Origin: Chytridium lagenaria
Lineage: Eukaryota > Chytridiomycota > Chytridiomycetes > Chytridiales > Chytridiaceae
Reading direction: 5' to 3'
Assembly: GCA_025449115.1 (NCBI GenBank)
Contig: JAHLKC010000223.1
Location: forward strand, 1 to 40,499
Length of the DNA stretch: 40,499 nt
Numbering within the stretch: position 1 is the stretch's first letter; each line of letters starts with the position of its first letter. Positions 11,973-21,932 of this stretch are shown here, one piece after another. Made by a program: the position numbers and the translations under genes. The notes beneath the pieces are model-generated. The model had not been told where the DNA came from and ran no database searches. It saw only the letters and a list, made by a program, of their open reading frames with translations.

Positions 11973-12160
11973 ATCCTCTCAGGCCTATTGGCTAAGATCA
12001 AGTGTAGTATCTGTTCTTTTTAGTGTGATAACTAAAAACACTGGACACTGTCCAGTTAAATCTATTATCACAATGATTTTTGCCTGTGACTCGAGGACCA
12101 CCCAGTGCTTGCATCGGGTACCTTGGGACGGGTGTCGCTTGGCCTTTACACTTGCTGCCA
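11973..12160 (+). ncRNA. U2 spliceosomal snRNA
   Basis: The 5' part matches the universally conserved U2 sequence. GGCCTATTGGCTAAGATC (stem I region) leads into AAGTGTAGTATCTGTTCTT (12000-12018). This contains GUAGUA (12004-12009), the branch-point pairing element. Stem IIa can be drawn from TTTTAGT/ACTAAAA (12018-12024 with 12031-12037). Stem IIb is a perfect ACTGGAC/GTCCAGT hairpin (12040-12056). An Sm-site-like GATTTTTG follows at 12075-12082. The 3' end is not certain: a length of about 188 nt is assumed from other fungal U2 RNAs, and the 3' stem-loops III/IV were not resolved. The RNA pairs with intron branch points in the spliceosome; introns in this window often carry CTAAC or ACTAAC. 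Confidence 0.92.
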
Positions 12161-12770
12161 GCTGACGCCGAGGGGTTCGCCCGCTTCCCTTACGGGGGAT
12201 GGGATGGATCTTCATCACTTTTACAAATTGAAAATAATTGAAAGGGAGCTTTGTATGATAGAGAAGGACTCGCATATCATGACGGATGCGACGTCATGAC
12301 GAATCCTGGGAGCTTCAAATTACCTTCCGACATGATTGTGACTGATCGAGACCTTTCTAAGGCGTCACAGCGTACCAAAACGCTCAACACATCAAAAGTT
12401 TGGCCACGGATAGATGGTTCGGTTTATAGTGAGAATGAAGCAGCAATGACGGAGTTGTGGCGATCCAGTCAATACAATGCACTGCGTTGCATCCATGGAG
12501 TAGGTCGAGGTTTTTGTGTGCTAGCTCCTGCGCTGGTTGAGACCACATCATAATTAACGGTCGACATACAAAAAGGCACAATAAAAACAGATTATTTCAA
12601 TTTATAACAAAGGAGGTCTTCCGCAAAAGATAACAAAAGGAAAGAAACGAAATCCTGCTTAGCATACTACAGGTTGAAGGAATGGTGAAAAACGGGATAG
12701 CAGAGGCCCCAAAGAGGATGATTCAAACAGGGAAAATGATGGGCAGGGAATGTGAAGATGTTGGAATAAT
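12161..12770. other. Gap between U2 and thiolase, no gene recognised
   Basis: It contains the 3' flank of U2 and the 3' flank of the convergent thiolase gene. The open frame at 12251-12553 has no recognisable motif and no codon pattern that sets it apart. Confidence 0.4.
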
Positions 12771-14554
12771 TTAAAGAATCTCGTTCTCAATGACAGCAGC
12801 GGCTCCCATACCAATACCAACACACATGGGAGATGACAAGCTAATGGACGAAAAAAGCATGTTTAGCTCAAGTTAAACAACCGACAAATATTTAAAATAA
12901 ACAAACTCACCCATATCTCTTCTTGGTCCTCTTCAACTCAGGCAACAAAGTCGCAACCTGTCTCGCCGGTGGCTCCCATAGGGTGTCCAAAGGCAATAGC
13001 ACCACCCTTAGGGTTAACCTTCTCAACATCAATGCCAAGCTTCTTCACACAGTACACGGCTTGGGACGCAAAGGCCTCGTTGATCTCCCAGACATCAATG
13101 TCAGCGATTTGGAGACCGACTTGCTTAAGGACGGCGGGAATGGCGACGGCTGGACCTAGAGAAAATATTGTGTGAGTGGAAAGTGTGAATAGGAAGACGG
13201 TAGTGAGACTTACCGATACCCATGATGCGGGGAGGGCATCCAACAACGGAGAAGCCGAGGAAACGGGCAATGGGCTTAAGACCGTGCTTCTCAGCATAGC
13301 TACGACGAGCGAGGAGGACTAAAAAAAAAACACCAAACCTTTGATCAGCATGAAATTTCAACATTTCAACAAACATCGCCCAAAAACTCACCAGCAGCAG
13401 CGCCGTCAGTAACCTGCGAAGAGTTACCAGCAGTGGAGGCACCATCCTTCTTGAAAGCAGGCCTGAGCTTGGCCAAGGCCTCCGCAGAAGAAGGACGAAT
13501 TCCATCATCGATAGAGACAACGGTACCATCAGCGAGCTTGATGGGGGCAATCTCCTCGTTGAAAAGACCCTCCTTCTGGGCCTTGAAGGCGAGGTTGTGG
13601 AACGGAGAGCAAAGGCGTCCTGCTCGGCACGGGTAACACCGAACTCAGCGGCAACGTTCTCGGAGGTGGTGCCCATAGGGGTCATACTTTATATACTTGT
13701 TAAAACAATTTCATGAATAAAACGATGAGAGAAAACTCACACTTCAGCGGCGGGTCCAAAAGCCATAACTTCGGGGGAAAGGTCGGTGGGCATGGCACCA
13801 GGGCCGTAATAGAGGGTCATGGACTCGACACCAGCGCCGATACCCATGTCGATCTGACCAGCCTTAATGGCAGCGGCGATGCTCGCAACGGTGGCAAGAC
13901 CGGAAGAGCATTGACGGTTCACAGCGCACACCGCGGTGGTGTCAGGGAATCCACTAAAAACACAGTTAGTTTCTATTTACCTTGTTAAAATGCATAATAG
14001 ACGAAAATCAAGGTGACTCCTGACCCATAGAGAGCGGCCATCCTGGCAGTGGTGACACCGGCACCGGGCATAAGGACGTTACCGATCTGGATGTCTTGAA
14101 CGCTGGCAGGGTCCACACCAGACTTTGCGATCAAGGCCTTGAAGGTCTCGCCCATAATGTACTCGGGGTGGGTCTCACGGAAAGCACCCTTTCCACCCTT
14201 GGTGAGAGGGGAACGGATGGCGCTGAAAGTCGTCACATAAACGCGGTTAGAATAATGAATAGATAATGGATAAGTATTGATATCAATGGGGCGAGATGAG
14301 ACTTAATATATACCTAATGATAACGACATCATCGGGGCTCTTGGGAGCACGGGCTGTTTAGGGATGGTGGTGAATGTGATATAAAACATATACAGGTGAG
14401 TGTTGTGTTGCATAAAACAGCATCAGATCAATGCCAGGAATAGCAGTGAAAGAACTGGGTGCATACCAGCAGATGCCTGGTTCTCCGAGACGATGACGGG
14501 TGCAGATGCCTCGAGGTGGTTGGAAAGAGCGTTGATCCTGCGTTGAGCGTCCAT
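12771..14554 (-). CDS. Peroxisomal 3-ketoacyl-CoA thiolase
   Basis: Catalyses the last step of fatty-acid beta-oxidation, splitting 3-ketoacyl-CoA with CoA to acetyl-CoA. Eight minus-strand exons could be placed: 14554-14467, 14353-14314, 14222-14025, 13953-13741, 13686-13392, 13318-13214, 13155-12911 and 12840-12771. All junctions are GT-AG and all phases agree. The N-terminus carries RINALSNHL (residues 6-14), an exact PTS2 peroxisome-targeting pattern R-I-x5-H-L. Catalytic elements seen are NRQCSSG (acyl-accepting Cys), [24 protein letters not shown] (His) and CVGIGMG (second Cys). Two frame breaks remain: one C seems missing at 13599-13601, and two bases at about 12963-12966, in the sequence before [13 protein letters not shown]. 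Exon lengths become phase-consistent when these are allowed for. The family assignment is firm; POT1/ACAA1-type is the closest match. Confidence 0.93.
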
Positions 14555-15073
14555 TTTAACTGTGAAGGTGGATGAAGACGGTATCGGTGGAGACGAGATG
14601 GATGAGAAATGTGAAAATGAAGAAAGCAGAGCAGGTGGTGCCGAAATCAATAATTATTTCAATTAGTGAAAAGGCATCCAATCAGATTGCAAGAAGAGAT
14701 TATGAGCGGGTGAATAGATTGTCCGAGTGTGATTGTCCACATGATCTTCATTTACGTCACTTTTCTGACGGTAGAAGGTCATGTGACATGTTGACATCAT
14801 TAGCATGGAGAGACCTTGGATGTCATCGGTGGAATCCGCGAGGGGAAGAGTGCTCACAGGGTTGAGCTTCACAATTGTACTCATGAGCTGTTGGGCGCTT
14901 CCACAATTTCCTTTTTTTTTTCGCGTCAATTGATCCATCGCTTTCAATGCTTACAAAATAAACAGGGATGATTATCGTGCGAACACACGTCTATACTATC
15001 ATGCTTTCAAGATATCTCGAATGCATGATGCATCTGAACAAAGATATATAGAATTCACATAACTGGCTGTTTC
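14555..15073. other. Spacer between thiolase start and end of gene B
   Basis: It holds the presumed thiolase promoter and the 3' flank of gene B. No convincing TATA box and no additional gene were recognised. Confidence 0.35.
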
Positions 15074-17296
15074 TCATTTTCTAACTGAAGCCACCAAATC
15101 TGTCCACCTGCACACTGTCGTCACAAGATCCCCAGGCCCAGCCAGCCCCTTCACCATCCCATGCCACAAATGCAACCACACTGTAAACGATCTCTCCAGA
15201 TCCTCCTCGACCCCCCCAAACCGTCTACAATGCTCCTCCATCGGTAAAAATCCATACCTCCTCATTCCTTAAACTCTTTGTCCCCTTCTCCATTTCGGTC
15301 CGGAAAAATCGACCCCATACATACAACGGGATCTCGTGATCGAGCTGTGCAGCGTCGATGTTATGCGAGTGACGACGGCTCGATACATGGTCGTGAAGGG
15401 CGCTTCGACCCTTCCTCTATCCCGTCTTTTCCGTGGTATTCACCCATCGCGAAATGAACGTTGCGTTTAGCGGGGTACCAGTCGGCAAATAATAGTCCGA
15501 TAAGACGAGGTCCAGGACCTTGTGACGGTTTCCGTTGTTTTTAAACCGCAGCGACGTCCTTGAGGCTTCGATGCGGGTAAGGCTTCTACGGAATACAATA
15601 ACGGCGCGGAACATTTAACGGGTCAATTGGAGTGTCGACGGAGTCAGGAGGTGGGAATAACGAAAGTCTCGCTCCAAGCATCCAAAATCGTACGTTGCCA
15701 TAGTTAGTTTCTCAGCTGTTCGATCTGCTCCCATGTTCCTATTCGTGGATTTCTCGCATACTTTGAGGGATTGCGGAGTTTGAGAGGAGTGACTGTGTGA
15801 GCTTTGGAGTTTATCTTTCCAAGCTGAAAGGAGGGATATGCCTGTTGATGTTGCGTGGGAGAGTTTGAGGTAAGACTGGATGATGGGATCCGTGCGTTCT
15901 ATTTGAGGGAGTGGGTCAAAGTGCATCATGGGCTTTTGAGTTGCGTCGAGAAGAGGTTGAGAGGGACAGAGTAGACTTGTGACATGAAAATGATGAACGG
16001 CGCCGAGACGGTCATGGTAGAGAGAGCAGGTTTTTTTCCCTGCATGGAAGAGTTGCCGGGGTCGCCACTTGCCGGTTCGAAAGGTTCCGCTCCCACCGCA
16101 TTGTGTGCAAAAATCTTTAAGTTTCGTTTACATTAGTACGCCACACATGAAAGGAAGGCTCACCAAAATTCCTAACGCAGTGCTCACAAATAGGTTCAGC
16201 ACCTGCCCTTGGTTCAACCCACTCACGCTCCAACGTTCCATTACTATTTTCACCTGCGACCAGCCGAACGCCGCCAACGCCCATTAATTTCCGGCAAGCC
16301 TCACAATGCATTTTTCCATTCTTACTTGACGCCTTTACCCTCCGCTTCCTCGATGAGGTTGTAACAGTTCCTTCTCCATCCTCTGAGCACTCCCCTTCAC
16401 TGCCAGCGCATTCCACACATCTGATCTCCACTTTAACAGGATCCGCCAACTCGTTTTTGCTCCCGTACAGCAACACAAGCCCAATGCCGATTTGACACAC
16501 GGTGCAGCGGGCACGTCTGCTGATGGATGATTTTGATATATTGATGGGTGGGAGTGGGGGTCTACGGCTGGTGGGGATGCCGAGGATTCGTTGGAACGGG
16601 AACTGGCTGGAACCGAGTATTCGTTGATGGTGTGTGGGTAAATGATGGTGGCATCTGGGGTGTATGTGCAAGGCGGAAGAGGGGTTGGGAGGATTTCGTA
16701 GAGGCCCATATCGATCCGGAAAAGGTCATGTGGGTCTGCATTGAGGGCAAAGGTAGAGTTTGACGGGGAAATGGTCGTAAGAAGGTCTTGAAGAAATGAG
16801 TACGATGTATCTGTATGCAAAAGTTGGAGAGGTTCGAAAGAAGTGGCAGTTTGTTGACCATGATATGGTGTTGATATCGATTGCATTGACATGGGTTGCA
16901 GTGGCATTGATATATGGTTGGGAACCGTCGTCCAGACTGAATTCGATGCGTTGTTCATGGAAAATGATGAAGACTGGGGATATCCAACATCTGTGTGACA
17001 CTGTGCAAAGAAAAGTTCTGCATGGAGATGGTAGGCGGAAGGTGATCATGGCTGTTGCTCTGAATTAGATGACTCGGTTGAGACCCAAGTGCAAGCCTTG
17101 ACTGATGGCTTAAATGATCTGGAAACGCAGTCGAAGCAAACGGTTCTGCAGGGACAGGAATCGCTTGGGTGTAGGCCGGGTTTGGCCCAGCAGATATAGA
17201 GTCCATCAACTGTTTCAACGTTTCCGGGTCAACAGGATACTGAGCACTTGTAGCGGGAGCACCTGTCATCTTGAGACGCTGCTGGGAGTCTTCCAT
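15074..17296 (-). CDS. Cys-rich protein B, paralog of A; possible pseudogene
   Basis: It starts at the ATG at 17296 (MEDSQQRLKMTG). A Ser/Pro/His-rich N-terminal part follows with a frame change near 16960, then another near 16560. The conserved core matches protein A: CTVCQIGIGLVLLYGSKNEL, CVEC, CEACRKLMGVGGVR, EPICEHCVRNFG, then FCTQCGGSGTFRTGKWRPRQ and KTCSLYH. An intron at 16163-16115 (49 nt) splits the same Gly codon, in the same phase, as in gene A. Beyond it GTWEQIEQL, a Trp/Lys/Asp block and YGFLPMEEHCRRFG line up with A, but in different frames and with some stops. The gene is either decayed or affected by the indel errors seen across the window. The damage downstream of 15930 is denser than in A, so pseudogenisation is a real option. 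Function unknown. Confidence 0.6.
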
Positions 17297-18818
17297 CTTT
17301 TTCGGATGACTGCTGGAGGTGAGACGGGATAGGAGGTGATCAAGGTTTGTTGCTGTCCTGAAACAAACAACAAAAAAATAAATGAAACAAATGGCTTAGA
17401 CTGTGACACAGCCATATCCTCAACGCGTCGCATCATCATCCACGTCGCGCCCAAAAACACGATCCCAAAAACACGACCCTCTTCGTCACCAGACAGGTTT
17501 GTTTTTTCTTTTCACTGAATTGAAAGGCGGTTCAAAACTAATGATTAAACATGCCGACGTAGATTTCTCAAAATATCAGAGAATACTGAAAAATCCAAGT
17601 TTTTTTAGCCCTTCTAAATTTCTTTTCCTTAAAGCAGTCGTCATATTCGCCGTAACGTTCAGCGTCGAAGAAGAGCTTGGTCTCCGGAATGTCAGACTCT
17701 ATTAGGATCGCCATGGCTTCAAAGGGTCATCAAGTTGGGAGGGAAGTTGAATGCCGGACACGCCTAATGCGGTTGATGGCGCCAGTCATATATGTAGGAT
17801 CCGCGAGATAAATCTCTGTTGGGAAGACCTCAAACAAAGTGTTGTGTTGTGATGGCCATAATACTGGAAAAGTTAAAGATATGGCAGCCTCCAAGCAATC
17901 AAAATTATCTGCAAACCAAAAAAGAGCCTGTTATAGGCCCCTTCCGCAGCTGATAAAACTTCACAGAGGTGGTGGACTGAACGCACTGACTGTCTCTTTA
18001 AGTGCATCCATCAAACCACCAATTTTGTTTACCCATGAATGCGCGCCCATTGTATCTGCTCGTTCTACTTTTCTGCAGGAGTGTCTTCCGCATGCCTATT
18101 ATTTGTATTAGTCAATAATTCTCTCGCGATACCTTCCTTAAAGTGAAATGTTTATTGGTATTCTGTGCATGATATTAAAATAAACGCAAATCATTTTCCC
18201 ACTTTTTCGCCACACAACTTGACGCTTTACCGTTGTCACCTCCAACCCGCCCGCACAGATCAAGCGACAACATCACGTTGGTGTAGGTGCTGCTTTGAGG
18301 TCACCCAAGAAAAATCCAAATTGCAATCAACTTGTTAACCTGTGAGGTCTGGTTCACAGGTTTGTGTATCTATTAGAGGCGGAGTTTAAAATACCAACCT
18401 TTTCTTCATAATGAAGGGCGTGACTCTCTCGCAAGTTGCCATGCAGCCTTTTTAAACCGCCGCAAACTCAATGACCCCCTTGTCAAGAATGATAAAAGGG
18501 CGGAAGAGGCTGTCAAATTATCAGTTACTGCTAACCATGGTGGGTTCAAACCCTGGGTTGAATGATTGCATGCGGGGAAGGTCTTTATGAAGAAGGATGA
18601 GGAGGGCAAGGAAGAAGATGAAGATATGTAAATGCAAGGCGTGAAGGGACACGAGATGACTGTGATGTTATGAATTGAATGCAGGATGGGAATGTTAATG
18701 CTTGACGACGAGAAAGGTGCTAGATGATATATCAATATGATGAGAAAGATAGTCAGCAACGAATGCGGATAGTTTTAAATAAAGGAGGGAGTGGAAATGT
18801 TTCCAATCTACGTTACCT
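17297..18818. other. Intergenic region, no gene recognised
   Basis: It lies between the divergently oriented gene B and the disordered protein gene. Open frames at 17403-17705, 17839-18111 and 18406-18759 (minus) lack motifs and are short. A GGTTCAAACC stretch at about 18541 resembles a tRNA T-loop but has no matching stem. Confidence 0.4.
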
Positions 18819-18981
18819 ATGGAGACGGCTGTACCCGTTGACGGCTCCATCTGCGTCGCCTTGTGTATCTTTGTCTGTGGATTGGTTCCGATTTGGACAA
18901 CTCTTTTAAGGAGAAAGGTGGATACTCGAGTAGAAAGTAAAAAATCGATAAAAAATAAATTTGTTGCTTTGATTTGTACAA

Positions 18982-20523
18982 ATGATGTGGGCGAATGCTG
19001 CTGCTGCTGCTCACAACGACTCCCCTCTCCCTCGTCGTCTTTATCTTTATCCGCAACGTCAGCCTCTAACCTGAATCCAACTCAAAGCTCACACCACGGC
19101 ATTCCTCCTAGCGGCTCTTCCATCCCTTTCAACCCACATCTCTCGCACACCCATCGCCATACTCGCACAACCTCCTCTTACGATATAGACGCCCTTCTCA
19201 CATCCTCTACAGGTTTGTCCCTCTTGATACCTCGACACCTCCCACCTCCCACTAACAATACTCAAATAGCAGCCATAGCCATGAATTCGCCACCCCATCT
19301 AGCCATGCACCAAATCCCAACACCACTTGCAGAATCCCCACTCTCCCCAAAGTCATCCGCTCGTAACACACTTGTCTTCACGGACCTGGATGTGCAATTC
19401 AATAACACCAACAACGCCACCGGAAAACGTAAACGTTTGACATGAACCCTTTTGAAAATCCTCCCTCTTCTTCTTTCTCGGAGTACGCCAGTCACCCCTC
19501 CAAGCACCATCGTGGAGATGCAAGTACAGAATTCATGGCTCCTCTTTCTCCCGTCAAATCCTCAACCCTTTCGCATGCAACCCTGGCAGGCTCCAGCATC
19601 CTTTCTCAAGAAGACCCCTCTATCGCTCCACTTCTTCCACATCCACCGCGTCCCATCGTCGCCTCCCCGTCACTGCAGACCTCCCCACCCAAAAGGTCAC
19701 ACAACATCTGTCCCCTCAAAACGTCCCTCCCAGCCACGTCGTCAACAACCCTTCCGTCTCGACCCCCCATCCTTCTGGTCACCCGACCCTATTCCTATTC
19801 CACCAACTCACGGCCAAAACCTTCGTTGCCACCATAATCCGGCAGACCCTACCTCCCCTGACTGCGTTTGCAGCCTTATTTTGATTATTGCTCCACATGT
19901 CAAACCTCTGTCGGCCCTCTCGTCCCCATCACCCATCCGTGTGGGTGTATCACGTTCACAGTGTGCCTCCAACACCCGCGTTTCGGCCTCGTAGAAAGCA
20001 ACCATACATAAAGCAAGAGAAAGTATCTCCACCTGCTATGTACGCGGGTGGACCCTGGATCAAGATTGAGGATATGGCGCCACCGTCAACGGCTGCGACG
20101 ATTTCAGCAATATGCAAGAATCAACTGCACCTCCTTTCTTTTTGCAAAGGGCGAGCACGTCAAGCACTTCGTCGGCGTCACCTGATTTAACGAATATTGG
20201 ACGTAAAGTCACAAACAGGAGGTTCTCGCTTCCTGGGACGACGTCGGGGCTGTATCCTACTGCTGGGGTGCAGATGTTTGGAGGAGAGGAGGGCAAGGTC
20301 AAAGTTGAAGAGGGATCGCGTGGGCTGGGATTGTTGAAAGGTGGAGCGAGAGTTTGGAAAGGGATGCAGCGGGTAGGGATTCGTTGCTGGTTGGGAGGGA
20401 GAGGCAGCTTAGTGATGTGATGGGGCTGAATGGTGGTGCGAGTGGGGAGAAGGGGGTTGGTGGGTCGTTTTTTTTGGAGCAGGTGGTAGTACGAGCGGGG
20501 ATGGAAGTAGTGTAGGTGTATGA
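18982..20523 (+). CDS. Disordered Ser/Pro-rich protein, probably nuclear
   Basis: No family is recognised. A Ser/Pro/His/Thr-rich protein can be followed across several frames, with changes near 19030, 19441, 19700, 19900, 20105, 20350 and 20470. A 57-nt in-frame intron with a CTAAC branch-like site can be drawn at 19213-19269. Motifs seen: a basic cluster GKRKRLT (about 19420), which could be a nuclear localisation signal; psi-K-x-E SUMO-site patterns IKQE, IKIE and VKVE (20000-20315); and RRFSLPG, a basophilic-kinase-type site. The start is uncertain. The ATGs at 18982/18985 precede a (GCT)5 Ala run; a frame open from 18819 has a hydrophobic N-terminus that looks accidental. The end is either 20515 or 20523, depending on a T8 run at about 20468. 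The composition suggests a regulatory or transcription-related protein; this is inference. Confidence 0.45.
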
Positions 20524-21506
20524 AAGTATGTGAGGAGGAACATTGCGTGCTGCCTCTTTAGTGGATTGTTGAAATCTTTTATATTCACTTTTTTAAAAAC
20601 TCTTATTATTATTATTATTTTCTTATAAATGAAAAAGCTTTTTGACCAATCTTTTATAATTTTCGTTTTTAAAACCTTTGGGAGCCCTTCTTTGTTTCCT
20701 TACTTTCGAGCAAAACTACTTTTTTTATTTATGTATTTAACTTTTGATTTCATGGGTTCCATTCGTTCCGTCCATTTTTTGATGTGTTTTTCTCGACCCG
20801 TCTGTTTAAGTTTTTTCTTTGTGTCGGTTCATTATAGAGTACCCCCTTATCCACGTTCCTTAATCGAAGTACTTCGGAAGCTTTTTTTTTTTTGGTTTTA
20901 AATAAGTGTCGTTTGGTTTACTAAAGTTATGCCTTTTTTCTTATTTTTTTTTTGTTGGATGGAGCCACAGAACAGATGGTTTTTATCTTACTTCGCGTTT
21001 ATAGAGCAGTCTATAACTGAATATCAGTTTTGGAGCGTTATGGTGATTTCGTTCTCCCCCTACATATATACATACATAACAATAATAATGAAGTGTTTGG
21101 AATTTATGATGTTTCTAAACATCGACACTCTAAAACTACCAGTTCCTATTGGCCTTATTTTTCATCAACAAGGTCAACATGATAATCTACGAGTCTAAAG
21201 TAGGCGCTTACCATCAACTCCTTTATACATGTTATATAAGCAACCTCATCGAGAAAGCGCAAGTTCAATAACAAGGCATAATTAGTATGTTTTGTCGGTT
21301 TCTACATTTTGAAAGCGGTGCGTCCGGCGATCCTAAAAGGCGTTTTCATCCCATGTTTTCTTCCATATACTAAAAAAAATGAATGGTTATATCTATAAGA
21401 AGATCGATGGGAGAATTGTGGGTGATTAACCTCATTTCGGCCGTCATGCATGCTCGCTGGCTCGCGCACTTTTTAGTTAGCTCGAGGACTATGAGCGGAG
21501 TACTTG
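20524..21506. other. AT-rich intergenic region
   Basis: T-rich with an (ATT)n microsatellite around 20606-20622. Open frames at 20629-20901 and 20929-21198 encode Phe-rich, low-complexity peptides as expected from T-runs. No gene is supported. Confidence 0.45.
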
Positions 21507-21674
21507 AGATCGATCCTCCGTTCTTTCTGACATACACAAAACGTAGAAATTCACCCCTCTTTGAGCAATCACCCCTATTCGAAGCAAAAGTGCACTCATC
21601 GCAGAAGCATTTCCCTGGCCCCAACGCCCTACATACACGCAGTCCTCCATCGGATTAGATGACGGCCGTCAACC
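21507..21674 (+). repeat. Tandem direct repeat, copy 1 (168 bp)
   Basis: It begins AGATCGATCCTCC and ends GACGGCCGTCAACC. The next copy follows immediately. No coding content was recognised. See copy 2 for the differences. Confidence 0.95.
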
Positions 21675-21845
21675 AGATCGATCCTCCGTTCTTTCTGACA
21701 TACACAAAACGGTAGAAATTCACCCCTCTTTTGAGCAATCACCCCTATTCGAAGCAAAAGTGCACTCATCGCAGAAGCATTTCCCTGGCCCCCAACGCCC
21801 TACATACACGCAGTCCTCCATCGGATTAGATGACGGCCGTCAACC
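21675..21845 (+). repeat. Tandem direct repeat, copy 2 (171 bp)
   Basis: It is identical to copy 1 except for three one-base length differences, each in a homopolymer: G to GG after AAAAC, TTT to TTTT, and CCCC to CCCCC. No substitution was found. It may be a recent duplication or an assembly artefact in which two noisy versions of one locus were joined. Confidence 0.95.
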
Positions 21846-21932
21846 ATCAAAGTCAAACGGTGCAACTGGTCCAAAAAATTGAAGTTTAAGAATTCTCAAT
21901 TTGAAGGCGGATGAAGCTGCTTTGAAGCCCTC

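Noticed and set aside
16548..16763. Plus-strand open frame opposite gene B
   Set aside because: It is Gly/Trp/Val-rich and antisense to the Pro/Ser-rich N-terminal part of gene B.
18528..18565. GGTTCAAACC resembling a tRNA T-loop
   Set aside because: The flanking bases do not form a five-pair T-stem, and no D- or anticodon arm was found at the expected distance.
18819..18981. Hydrophobic N-terminus upstream of the disordered protein, possible membrane segment
   Set aside because: It leads into a Cys-run caused by a GCT/TGC repeat read in the wrong frame. The Ala frame from 18982 is more natural.
20629..21198. Two Phe-rich open frames
   Set aside because: They are translations of T-runs and have no motif; typical of AT-rich spacer.
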